The position numbers and the translations under genes were made by a program. Under the pieces are notes generated by a model. The model was not told the origin of the DNA. It saw only the letters and a list, made by a program, of their open reading frames with translations, and did not search any database. This document shows, piece by piece, positions 1 through 7,703 of a stretch of DNA of 12,067 bases (positions are counted from its first letter, which is position 1; each line of letters begins with the position of its first letter). The stretch is from Erysipelotrichaceae bacterium UBA6182 (GTDB lineage Bacteria; Bacillota_I; Bacilli_A; Erysipelotrichales; Erysipelotrichaceae), in NCBI GenBank assembly GCA_002422065.1, contig DITO01000062.1, positions 1 through 12,067 of the forward strand, read 5' to 3'.

Positions 1-2
1 GG

Positions 3-515
3 AAACGTCCAAAAGAAGAAGTGGATTATTTGATGAAGTTACCGGATGTCTTCTTCAATAAGTTTCTAAAGGAATTGATGGCAAAGAACATTCGTATTCA
101 AACCATTGGTGAACTTGAGGCTTTTCCTGATTCAACACGTCAGGTTTTGGAGCGTGCGATTCAAACAACTTCGAAGAATACAGGGATGATCCTGTGTTTT
201 GCGATGAATTATGGTGGACAACGTGAGATTATCTTAGCTGCGCAGAAGTATCATGAAGCGGTTGTAAATGGTATAATGAGTAAAGATTTAAGTCCAGAAA
301 TCTTTGAACAATTCTTGATGACCAAGGATTATCCCGCTGTTGATTTGTGTATCCGGACCTCGGGTGAACAACGCTTATCCAACTTTCTCTTGTGGCAGTT
401 GGCCTATGCGGAGTTGATTTTCGAAGCCTTGCCTTGGCCGGAGTTAACAGGGGAACATTTCAAAGAATTGGTCTTGGATGCGACTCAGCGTGATCGACGC
501 TTCGGAGGTCTTTGA
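3..515 (+). CDS. uppS: Undecaprenyl (polyprenyl) diphosphate synthase, 3' part
   Basis: Cis-prenyltransferase that condenses isopentenyl diphosphate onto farnesyl diphosphate to make the C55 carrier lipid for peptidoglycan and other wall polymers; it acts at the cytoplasmic membrane. The gene is cut by the window edge. The reading frame is open to the left edge and begins KRPKEEVDYLM, which aligns with the 'NW-RP-EV--LM' segment after the family's N-terminal third, so the start and the catalytic-Asp region lie outside. Seen here are NYGGQREI, and the C-terminal signature RTSGEQRLSNFLLWQ followed by AYAELIF, holding the Arg, Glu and Ser residues known to bind diphosphate and Mg in this family. 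The C-terminus DRRFGGL is typical. The stop codon overlaps the cdsA start (TGATG). The GTG at 21 is an internal Val codon, not a start. Confidence 0.95.
   Translation, partial: KRPKEEVDYLMKLPDVFFNKFLKELMAKNIRIQTIGELEAFPDSTRQVLERAIQTTSKNTGMILCFAMNYGGQREIILAAQKYHEAVVNGIMSKDLSPEIFEQFLMTKDYPAVDLCIRTSGEQRLSNFLLWQLAYAELIFEALPWPELTGEHFKELVLDATQRDRRFGGL
504..509 (+). promoter_or_regulatory. Ribosome binding site of cdsA
   Basis: GGAGGT lies 5 bases before ATG 515, inside the last codons of uppS. It supports ATG 515 over the in-frame TTG at 512, which would leave only 2 bases of spacing. Confidence 0.75.
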
Positions 516-1279
516 TGAAACAACGCTTTTTGACGGCTATAGCGATCATTGCGGTTGTGTTGCCTGCGTTTTTATATGGTGGTTGGCCTTTTCGCATCGT
601 TGTTTTCTTCTTTATTTTGACATCGCTTTATGAGATGTATGCCGTTAAGAAGGATGTTTGGCCAATTTGGCTTTATTTCATCATGATCGGATTGATCATC
701 TTATTTGCGGTTTTGGATTTAGAAAAACTCTACTTAGCGTTCATCTTATTAATGATCGCATTGTTCATCTTGACCATTAGTTTCGAGTGGTTCACACCGC
801 TTGATTTAACGTATATCTTTACCATGCTCATCCTTTTAACAACAGCACTACGTTCGGTTTTCCTGACGGTGAGTTATGGCCGCATTGAACTGGTTTATCT
901 CTTGGTGGTGACGTTCTTAACGGATACAGGGGCTTATTTCGCAGGTTATTACTTTGGTAAAAATAAGTTGAATGAACGCATCTCACCCAAGAAGACCATT
1001 GAAGGTTCAATTGGTGGCTGGATCGTTGGGGCTGTTTCGGGTTTGGTCTTTGCCTATTTCTTGGTGGATCGACTGCCGTTTACGATGATGATCGTGAGCA
1101 GTTTGATGCTTCCAATTATTTCGCAGATCGGGGATTTGGCGTTCAGCTCAATCAAGCGTCATTATAAGATCAAAGACTTTGGGACCATCTTCCCAGCCCA
1201 TGGGGGTGTCTTGGATCGCATCGATAGCTTGTTGTTTACTTTGATGGCTTTCTATGTGCTCTTGATGTTGTGGATGTAA
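515..1279 (+). CDS. cdsA: Phosphatidate cytidylyltransferase (CDP-diacylglycerol synthase)
   Basis: Integral membrane enzyme that makes CDP-diacylglycerol from CTP and phosphatidic acid, the branch point to phosphatidylglycerol and cardiolipin. The 254-residue protein is almost wholly hydrophobic, with several membrane segments from residue 5 to the end. The CDS family signature is present at about residues 212-238: SIKRHYKIKDFG, then PAHGGVLDRIDS, containing the K-R-x4-K-D and H-G-G-x-x-D-R-x-D pattern of the Mg/CTP site. Upstream, TDTGAYFAG and SPKKTIEGSIGG are also typical. Length is normal for Bacillota. The start is ATG 515, chosen for its GGAGGT site and its overlap with the uppS stop, which suggests translational coupling. 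dxr follows after one base. Confidence 0.95.
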   Translation: MKQRFLTAIAIIAVVLPAFLYGGWPFRIVVFFFILTSLYEMYAVKKDVWPIWLYFIMIGLIILFAVLDLEKLYLAFILLMIALFILTISFEWFTPLDLTYIFTMLILLTTALRSVFLTVSYGRIELVYLLVVTFLTDTGAYFAGYYFGKNKLNERISPKKTIEGSIGGWIVGAVSGLVFAYFLVDRLPFTMMIVSSLMLPIISQIGDLAFSSIKRHYKIKDFGTIFPAHGGVLDRIDSLLFTLMAFYVLLMLWM

Positions 1280-1280
1280 A

Positions 1281-2432
1281 ATGAGAAAAATCGTAATTTT
1301 AGGCGCAAGTGGTTCAATTGGCACACAGACTTTGGATGTCGTGAAGCAACATCCATCTGCCTTGCGATGCTTAGGCATCAGTGTGGGTCAAAACATACCT
1401 TGGTTGTTTGAACATTTAAAAAAACATCAGTATAACTTGGTTGTGGTTCAAGATGAGTTTGATGCGAAGTCATTGGCTCTGTTCTACCCGAATCAAGCTT
1501 TTTCCTTTGGGAGTGAGGGTCTTGTTGAGTTGGCATGTTTAAATGAAGCAGAAGTCGTGGTCAATGCCTTGGTGGGCTTTGCGGGTTTAGTCCCAACACT
1601 TAAAGCGATTGAAACTAAGAAAGATATTGCTTTAGCCAATAAGGAGACTTTGGTTGTGGCTGGTGAAATGGTCATGGCAAAAGTCCATGAACATCAAGTC
1701 AATCTCAGACCGATTGATTCCGAGCATTCTGCGATCTTACAAGCACTTCAGGGTAATGATACTAAAGCAATCAAACGATTGATCGTTACGGCTTCTGGGG
1801 GTTCGTTCAGAGATAAGACGCGTGAAGAACTTAAAGAAGTAACGGTTGAAGATGCCTTGCGGCATCCCAATTGGTCGATGGGTAAGAAGATCACCATTGA
1901 TTCTGCGACCCTTGTGAATAAAGCATTTGAAGTCATTGAAGCGCATCACTTATTCAATCTTCCTTATGAACAGATCGATGTGATCGTGCATAAACAAAGC
2001 ATCATTCATTCGATGGTCGAATACATCGATGGTTCCATCATGGCACAATTGGGTACACCCGATATGCGTGTCCCCATACAATATGCACTTTGTGGCCCAG
2101 AACGATTAAAGCTAGATGCCAAAGGCTTGGATTTTAATGCATTATCACAATTGGATTTCAAAGCCTTGGATGCTAACTTCTATCCCTTGTTTCCACTTAT
2201 CATCACAGCTGCTAAGCAGGGTGGAAATCGGATGTGTGTGGTGAATGCGGCGAATGAAGCCGCCATTCAGCTCTTCTTAAATAATGAAATCAAGTATCTC
2301 AGCATTGAATCCATTATTGAAGACTGTTTGAATCATTTCCCTTATGCATCGAATTTAAGCATTGAACAAATGATTGAATTGGATGCGAAGGTTAAAGAAT
2401 ATGTATTGCATCAACATAAGGAGCTTTCATGA
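1281..2432 (+). CDS. dxr: 1-deoxy-D-xylulose 5-phosphate reductoisomerase
   Basis: Converts 1-deoxy-D-xylulose 5-phosphate to 2-C-methyl-D-erythritol 4-phosphate with NADPH, the first committed step of the MEP pathway (target of fosmidomycin). It supplies isopentenyl diphosphate, the substrate of the UppS encoded upstream. The 383-residue protein has the NADPH-binding GASGSIG (8-14), NKETLV, the metal-ligand motif DSEHSAI (Asp146, Glu148), TASGGSF, HPNWSMGKKI, DSATLVNKAFE (Asn213, Lys214, metal ligand Glu217) and QLGTPDMRVPI. All catalytic residues that I can align are intact, and length is usual. ATG 1281 begins one base after the cdsA stop; only a weak GGATG precedes it, so coupling is likely. 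The stop overlaps the rseP start (ATGA). Its presence implies that the host uses the MEP route. Confidence 0.97.
   Translation: MRKIVILGASGSIGTQTLDVVKQHPSALRCLGISVGQNIPWLFEHLKKHQYNLVVVQDEFDAKSLALFYPNQAFSFGSEGLVELACLNEAEVVVNALVGFAGLVPTLKAIETKKDIALANKETLVVAGEMVMAKVHEHQVNLRPIDSEHSAILQALQGNDTKAIKRLIVTASGGSFRDKTREELKEVTVEDALRHPNWSMGKKITIDSATLVNKAFEVIEAHHLFNLPYEQIDVIVHKQSIIHSMVEYIDGSIMAQLGTPDMRVPIQYALCGPERLKLDAKGLDFNALSQLDFKALDANFYPLFPLIITAAKQGGNRMCVVNAANEAAIQLFLNNEIKYLSIESIIEDCLNHFPYASNLSIEQMIELDAKVKEYVLHQHKELS
2418..2423 (+). promoter_or_regulatory. Ribosome binding site of rseP
   Basis: AAGGAG lies 5 bases before ATG 2429, inside the end of dxr. It fixes the rseP start at the ATGA overlap. Confidence 0.75.
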
Positions 2433-3472
2433 CAAATATTCTCTATTTCGTCTTTGTCTTAGGGGTCATCGTTTTGATCCATGAGATTGGACACCTCATA
2501 ACAGCTAAATTCTTCAACGTGTATTGTAAAGAGTTTGCGGTTGGTATGGGCCCTAAGATCGTTAGTAAGAAGTTTGGTGAAACCGAATATAGCATTCGTG
2601 CTTTTCCTTTGGGTGGCTTTGTGTCCATGGCAGGGGAAGAGGGTGTGGATACGGATATCAGCTTTGAACGCAGCATTCTTGGTATCAAGCCTTGGAAGCG
2701 GATGATCGTTATGTTGGCGGGGATCTTTATGAACTTCGTCTTGGCTTCAGTGATCTTTATTGGCATCTATATGGTTCAAGGATATGCAGTGGAAGCACCG
2801 AAGCCTATCATTCAAGGGATCGTAGCGGATTCACCATCGGAAGCAGCCGGTTTTGTCCAAGGCGATGAAATCGTTAAGCTTACCTTTTTCGATGGTACAA
2901 CCATCGTTCCTGAAGATTTCTATGAAATCATAACGTATATTCAAATGTATACCGGTGAAACGACTTTTACCGTTGATCGTGATGGAGAGCTACTCGATAT
3001 TACGGTTCAACCTGCCTTTATTGAAGAAGAAAATCGTTATTTCTTAGGTTTGGAGATTCCACCTGCAACGGCCATTGAAATCAATGCGTTCCATGCAATT
3101 GGTTATGGGTTCAAAGAAGTGAAGACTACCGTGGATGACATGGTCTTCACCTTGTCGCGATTGGTTCGTGGCATTGGCTTGAATGCGGTGAGTGGTCCGA
3201 TTGGTATCTATCAGGTCACAGCTCAACAAGCATCCTATGGCTTCATCAACATTCTTTATCTCATGGGTTTATTGTCAATCAATGTGGCGATCTTCAACTT
3301 ATTACCGCTTCCTATCTTAGATGGTGGTCGAGTTGTCTTGACCCTTTATGAATGGATCTTTAAGAAACCGATGAGTAAGAAGGTTGAACAAGCACTGATG
3401 ATGATCAGTGTTGGGATGTTATTGCTCCTGATGGCTTTTGTGACGATGCAAGATATCTTTAGATTGATGTAA
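2429..3472 (+). CDS. rseP: RseP/RasP-type site-2 intramembrane zinc metalloprotease
   Basis: Membrane-embedded protease of the S2P (M50B) family. Known relatives cleave anti-sigma factors and signal-peptide remnants within the membrane; RasP of Bacillus is the Bacillota model. The zinc-binding HEIGH motif is in the first membrane segment (His18, Glu19, His22). It is followed by PLGGFVSMAGE, which is characteristic of the family. A single PDZ domain follows (roughly residues 125-200, with DSPSEAAGF and GDEIVKL). The second half of the active site is LPLPILDGGR, with zinc ligand Asp298, and a last membrane segment ends near residue 345. At 347 residues with one PDZ it is a compact member. The ATG overlaps the dxr stop. 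In many Bacillota proS and polC follow; here an AT-rich block does. Confidence 0.95.
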   Translation: MTNILYFVFVLGVIVLIHEIGHLITAKFFNVYCKEFAVGMGPKIVSKKFGETEYSIRAFPLGGFVSMAGEEGVDTDISFERSILGIKPWKRMIVMLAGIFMNFVLASVIFIGIYMVQGYAVEAPKPIIQGIVADSPSEAAGFVQGDEIVKLTFFDGTTIVPEDFYEIITYIQMYTGETTFTVDRDGELLDITVQPAFIEEENRYFLGLEIPPATAIEINAFHAIGYGFKEVKTTVDDMVFTLSRLVRGIGLNAVSGPIGIYQVTAQQASYGFINILYLMGLLSINVAIFNLLPLPILDGGRVVLTLYEWIFKKPMSKKVEQALMMISVGMLLLLMAFVTMQDIFRLM

Positions 3473-3477
3473 GAGAT

Positions 3478-3497
3478 TTATTCTCTATCGAGAATAA
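3478..3497 (+). terminator. Perfect hairpin after rseP, possible terminator
   Basis: TTATTCTC (3478-3485) and GAGAATAA (3490-3497) form a perfect 8-base stem with a 4-base loop, 5 bases after the rseP stop. The bases after it (TGTAATTCTA) are not a T-run, so it is a poor intrinsic terminator. It may instead be a 3' stabilising hairpin or a weak pause site. Its place at the edge of the composition change makes it a fair candidate for the end of the housekeeping operon. Confidence 0.35.
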
Positions 3498-3511
3498 TGT
3501 AATTCTATAGC

Positions 3512-3522
3512 AATTTTGATCA
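3512..3522 (+). repeat. Left copy of an 11-base inverted repeat flanking the AT-rich block
   Basis: AATTTTGATCA is found here and, exactly inverted (TGATCAAAATT), at 10353-10363, just beyond the third gene of the block. It could mark an insertion boundary or a shared protein-binding site. A chance match in AT-rich DNA is also possible. Confidence 0.35.
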
Positions 3523-3542
3523 TAAACATTTAAAAATGAATA

Positions 3543-3567
3543 AGTTTCTATAAGTGGTAATTATGAT
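3543..3567 (+). promoter_or_regulatory. Possible promoter of the three-gene surface block
   Basis: AGTTTCTATA (3543-3552) is followed after 9 bases by TATGAT (3562-3567), which matches the -10 consensus in 5 of 6 bases. The same ten bases occur before the aldo/keto reductase gene, again 9 bases before a -10-like TACAAT. No good -35 hexamer stands at the standard distance. A start just after this -10 would give a very short leader, so the call is weak. Transcription from the rseP operon remains an alternative. Confidence 0.25.
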
Positions 3568-3579
3568 AAAATAGGTGAT

Positions 3580-4521
3580 ATGAAAAAGAGTACTCTCTAT
3601 ATTTTAATTTTAATTATTTCAAGCGTGATGATTACCTCGTCTCTTTTTCTTAATGACATTTTAAAAAGTGGCAAAATTAAGGACAATATTAACGAGAACA
3701 TAGATGAACCTAAAGTATTCCCACAAATTTCAATTGAAAATGTAATTGTTTTTGAGTTAGAGAATATTTCGAGTAGATTTGTGATATTAGGTTTTAGTAT
3801 TACTTCTGAAGATATTATTAACCTTACTCTTGATGAAATTGTTACTTCTGAAAATATATTGTTATCTCAAAATGAAAACTTAGTTAAAGAATTAATAGGA
3901 CTTGGTATGGACAAAGATTTAGTTAATATTGTTGATGAGCTTCCTGAAGGTTTAAAATCTTATACAGTAAATTTGTTAGTTCCTGTTACTGATAAGAATA
4001 AAAAAGAGCTTACTTTGAAAGTTGATAAGTACAATGGAGTAGAGTTTAAAATAAGTTTGGAGTCAAGTACTGGAACTGCAGAAATGATTGGTATTTTAGA
4101 AGATGAGAGATTTGTTGATGAAACCGAGTTTGCCATAAGGATTCTTGATGTTTCTGATTTAACTGGAAAAACCGTTTTTGAGTTAAATTCTGATGGTTCA
4201 AAGTCAGCAATAGACTTTCCATCTACTGCAAAGATACATGCAGTATATATTGAGATTGATCCTAAAAGTTCAGGAGAGATTGAGATAACTAATGCTAGAT
4301 ATAAGATATTAGATAATAAAGAGCCAAGCTATTGCTTGCCCTCGAATAATACTGTTGAAAATTTAGCTAATTTGATAAACCTTAGAATAAATAGATTAAC
4401 AAAAGGTTATGTTTTTTTTGATGTCTATAGCGATAATGTTTCTTTGATGGATAAACAATCTATATTCGAGTTTCAAGTGAATACCTCAGATGAATGGTAT
4501 GAAGTACAGGTAATAGATTAA
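3580..4521 (+). CDS. Unrecognised membrane-anchored extracellular protein
   Basis: I do not recognise the family. The 313-residue protein starts with two lysines and a hydrophobic segment (about residues 5-26), which reads as an uncleaved signal anchor; there is no lipobox cysteine and no clear AxA cleavage site. The rest is acidic, rich in Ile, Glu, Asp and Ser, with alternating hydrophobic residues that suggest two or three beta-rich domains: about 45-155, 156-245 and 255-313. It has a single cysteine outside the N-terminus (in YCLPSNN). There is no dockerin, cohesin, sortase signal or catalytic motif that I can see. GGTGAT directly before ATG 3580 can pair with the end of 16S rRNA. Its stop abuts the next ATG with no gap, so it is very likely cotranslated with the dockerin hydrolase and may assist, anchor or regulate that system. 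Arginines are all AGA or AGG, unlike the upstream operon. Confidence 0.8.
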   Translation: MKKSTLYILILIISSVMITSSLFLNDILKSGKIKDNINENIDEPKVFPQISIENVIVFELENISSRFVILGFSITSEDIINLTLDEIVTSENILLSQNENLVKELIGLGMDKDLVNIVDELPEGLKSYTVNLLVPVTDKNKKELTLKVDKYNGVEFKISLESSTGTAEMIGILEDERFVDETEFAIRILDVSDLTGKTVFELNSDGSKSAIDFPSTAKIHAVYIEIDPKSSGEIEITNARYKILDNKEPSYCLPSNNTVENLANLINLRINRLTKGYVFFDVYSDNVSLMDKQSIFEFQVNTSDEWYEVQVID

Positions 4522-7500
4522 ATGAAAAAAATTAAATTACTAATTACATGTTTGATTTTGTTGTCTTTAGTTCCCAATATGGAAGCTGGATATATTAACG
4601 TCTCTGCATGCACAACATCAGATTTTATATTGTCAAATATTAACAACGATCAGTCAAAAACAAATCTCGGTTGTTTTACTACATTTGCATCTGCAAAAAC
4701 TTCAATGAATAACTATAGTAGTGCTTATAACAATTTAATTATTACACATTCGAAAAGTCTGAGCCCATTGAAAATTGTTGCTGCATCGCGTGCAATAGCT
4801 GCAAGTTATCCATTGAGGAGAACAGATAATTTTAAAGATAATAGTATAACTTTAACTATTCATCAGTATAGTGATAATTCTGGGAATTTCTCTGGTTTTA
4901 ACACATACATGCAGGCATATAGAGACTTGTTTTATTATAGTACAGAGTTTTTTGATCCCCAAACTGGAAATGGGACGGCATTTGTTGAAGTTAATGGATT
5001 TAAAGGATATGTTCATATAAAAAGCATTGATATTATACCCTTAATCTACGTTGAAAAAAGTTGGTCGATAACACTTGGTGGAAACACTTATGAGGAAGTT
5101 GTTAAAGGCTCTACTACAGAAGAAAAACCATTTACGCTTATTCCAAAAATCAACAAATATAGAGTTTATTCGAGAATAGGCTACCTTGATTCTAATGGTG
5201 TTACTCAAAATATAAGAGAAATTGGACACGAAACATTTTCGACGTATAGTGGCTCAAGCTTGACTGAGTATGTCTATGGAAAAGCTCCAGACTGGCTACC
5301 TAATGGAATTTATTATAGTCCAGATTCGATTCATTATTATTATGATCCTGGTTTGAAGAATCCTGTTAAAAACGGAGATTCCATTGGTGAGTATTTTAAC
5401 TATTATCAATATCTTCCACTAAGAAGTGTATCAAATTTAACTTCAACTGATTTTGATATGTACATTAACGCGCTTGGATATAGCTTTATACCATCGAGTT
5501 ATGCTACTAGACAAAGTAATCAGAGCATGATGGTAAATCAAGGTGCAAATTTTAAACTTGGAGAATCCAAATTCGGCATTAATTCTCTTCTTTTGTTTGC
5601 TCTTGCAATGCACGAAAGTGGTTCTGGTAGAAGTGCAATAGCAATTGATTATAAAAATCTATATGGTTGGGGCGCTTTCGATACAAATGTTTATGCAGCA
5701 AAGAAATTTGATGATATTTCATCATCAGTTTTCGAATTTATGGGTGTTCACATTCGTGGCTTTTTAAGTATTGAGAACTGGAGATTCTTTAGTTCAAGCC
5801 TTGGAACAAAAAATAGTGGTATTGCAACTAAATATGCATCAGACCCTTATTGGGCTAATAAAATAGCAGGTTGGGCATATCGCATAGATAGATATAGTGG
5901 ATTTAAAGATTATAATTATTATGTTGTTGGTAAGTATGATGATGGTTTACAGTACGATGTAAAGAGTGACTCAACTCTAGAATCATCAACATACTATAGT
6001 TATAATTCGCAAGTTGGACTAAATAAGATTAGAAACTATACATTTATAATTAATGATTCTTATACTGATACAAATAATTTGCCATGGTTTGAAACATTTT
6101 CAACTCAACCTATTGATATCAATGGTAATGCCGTATTTTTCAAAGATAGTTCTAGCGAAACAAGTCTAATTGACTACTATTGGAGATCTGCAAGGAGTTA
6201 CATAAACTCTGACAAGATCCGAGTAATATCTAATGGTGTGGGGTACCAACATATTCCTTATGCGTACAATGAATTTAAATCAGTCTTGTCTGCGACTAAT
6301 AACTCAATAATTAGTTATGACCAAGAAACTAATTCGTTTGGTATTGTAGGCACAATATTCAAACATGGGGTAACAACAAGTAGTTTTGACAATGTAAAAT
6401 ATAGTCTTGAATTAGTAGACCAAACCGGTTTTTCAACAAGTATTCAATTAGATACATCCAATGTTAAAACAAGTGAGGTGACTACCTTACACGGAAACTC
6501 AGAATTTTTGTATGACTATTCAGGTTACTTAAAGAGTGGAATAGATTTTAGTCAGCTTGCAATTTCGGAGGGTGTTTACAAATTATATATTGGAGTTACT
6601 GTAAATGGATTGGTTAAATCGAAGTCAATTAATTACAAAGAACCCATTATTGTAAATGACTTTAGTGAAGTCCAATTTAATAAGAATAGTGCAGATGAAG
6701 TTCCGAAATTGATAAGTTTTAATTTGAAGAATGTTAATGATATTGGATTAATGTTGGTATTAAAGCAATCAAATAGTGAGCCAACTATTCCAAATTTCAT
6801 ACATTTTGGAAATATTGGAGAACAATCAAGATTGGAAATACCTGATTTATACTCAAATATTACATTTTCTTCTTCTGACACAAATATCGTGAATATTTCA
6901 AAAGAAACAGTTGATGGGGTTGAAACAAAGAATGGAGTAATTAGTTCTGTAAGTGAAGGATTAGCATATGTAAGTGTGCTCGAGAATGAAACGTTTGAAA
7001 TTGGAAGGATTTATATTCTGGTTGAGAAGCCAGCGCGAAGTTTTAGTTTAAACAAATCAAACATTAATTTCACACAATTGGGTGTTGATGAAGTGATTGG
7101 TCGAACAGAAGATTCTGACAACATACAACTAAATTTTTATTCACTTAATCCATCGATTGCATCAGTTACTAGTGAAGGAGTTGTAACCCCAGTTTCAAAT
7201 GGTTATACAACGATAAAAGTAATTAGCTCAGATGGTTCGCAAACCAAAGATGTGCAAGTTACTGTGAATTTAGGTGCAACTTCAATAAACCTTAACAAGG
7301 AAAACGGATTGTTAGTAACAAGTTTATTACCACAGCAAATTTATCCAACATTTGATGCAAATAATGCAATTCTTCAAGATTTAACGTGGCTATCATCCAA
7401 TGATTCCGTTGTTAAAGTATTAAATGGGAAATTATCTGCTGTATCAAATGGTTACGCGACTATTACTGCAAAGTTAAATGACTCAATCTACACTACTTTA

Positions 7501-7701
7501 GATGTTAGATCAATGATATTAGGGGATAATAATAAAGACAATAAGACTGATTTATTAGATTTAGTTACGTTGCGAAGGTATTTAACAAATCAGGTTTCTT
7601 TTGATTCAGAATCTTTGGATTATGGTGATGTAAATAGAGATGGAAAAGTTGATCTACTAGATTTAGTCAAATTAAGAAGAATTCTAGTAGGATTGGAGTG
7701 A
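4522..7701 (+). CDS. Secreted GH73-type peptidoglycan glucosaminidase with Ig-like domains and C-terminal dockerin
   Basis: Predicted endo-beta-N-acetylglucosaminidase that cleaves peptidoglycan outside the cell. The N-terminus is a signal peptide: hydrophobic core 6-17, possible cleavage after MEA (22) or VSA (29). VSAC also fits a lipobox on paper, but sits too far from the core. After a region of about 260 residues of unknown fold, YFNYYQYLPLRS (291-302) opens a glucosaminidase domain that runs to about 458. It contains MHESGSGRS with the likely catalytic Glu365, then NLYGWGAFD. A long beta-rich stretch follows (about 465-735). Then come three Big_2-like Ig domains (about 740-838, 839-915, 919-995) and a type I dockerin (998-1059) with two calcium loops, GDNNKDNKTDLLD and GDVNRDGKVDLLD. 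The dockerin implies docking on a cohesin; the next gene encodes one. ATG abuts the preceding stop, and only a weak AGG is seen upstream. Domain calls are strong for GH73 and dockerin, moderate for the Ig modules. Confidence 0.9.
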   Translation: MKKIKLLITCLILLSLVPNMEAGYINVSACTTSDFILSNINNDQSKTNLGCFTTFASAKTSMNNYSSAYNNLIITHSKSLSPLKIVAASRAIAASYPLRRTDNFKDNSITLTIHQYSDNSGNFSGFNTYMQAYRDLFYYSTEFFDPQTGNGTAFVEVNGFKGYVHIKSIDIIPLIYVEKSWSITLGGNTYEEVVKGSTTEEKPFTLIPKINKYRVYSRIGYLDSNGVTQNIREIGHETFSTYSGSSLTEYVYGKAPDWLPNGIYYSPDSIHYYYDPGLKNPVKNGDSIGEYFNYYQYLPLRSVSNLTSTDFDMYINALGYSFIPSSYATRQSNQSMMVNQGANFKLGESKFGINSLLLFALAMHESGSGRSAIAIDYKNLYGWGAFDTNVYAAKKFDDISSSVFEFMGVHIRGFLSIENWRFFSSSLGTKNSGIATKYASDPYWANKIAGWAYRIDRYSGFKDYNYYVVGKYDDGLQYDVKSDSTLESSTYYSYNSQVGLNKIRNYTFIINDSYTDTNNLPWFETFSTQPIDINGNAVFFKDSSSETSLIDYYWRSARSYINSDKIRVISNGVGYQHIPYAYNEFKSVLSATNNSIISYDQETNSFGIVGTIFKHGVTTSSFDNVKYSLELVDQTGFSTSIQLDTSNVKTSEVTTLHGNSEFLYDYSGYLKSGIDFSQLAISEGVYKLYIGVTVNGLVKSKSINYKEPIIVNDFSEVQFNKNSADEVPKLISFNLKNVNDIGLMLVLKQSNSEPTIPNFIHFGNIGEQSRLEIPDLYSNITFSSSDTNIVNISKETVDGVETKNGVISSVSEGLAYVSVLENETFEIGRIYILVEKPARSFSLNKSNINFTQLGVDEVIGRTEDSDNIQLNFYSLNPSIASVTSEGVVTPVSNGYTTIKVISSDGSQTKDVQVTVNLGATSINLNKENGLLVTSLLPQQIYPTFDANNAILQDLTWLSSNDSVVKVLNGKLSAVSNGYATITAKLNDSIYTTLDVRSMILGDNNKDNKTDLLDLVTLRRYLTNQVSFDSESLDYGDVNRDGKVDLLDLVKLRRILVGLE
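7695..7698 (+). promoter_or_regulatory. Ribosome binding site deciding the cohesin gene start
   Basis: GGAG ends 5 bases before ATG 7704. The in-frame GTG at 7698 overlaps this site and so is unlikely to be the start. Confidence 0.6.
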
Positions 7702-7703
7702 AA

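Noticed and set aside
512..514. TTG at 512 as the cdsA start
   Set aside because: It is only 2 bases from the GGAGGT site; ATG 515 has normal spacing and overlaps the uppS stop.
2443..2766. 107-codon open frame on the minus strand
   Set aside because: It is antisense to the conserved HEIGH region of rseP, with no recognisable motif.
7698..7700. GTG at 7698 as the cohesin gene start
   Set aside because: It overlaps the GGAG ribosome site; ATG 7704 has the right spacing and begins a standard signal peptide.
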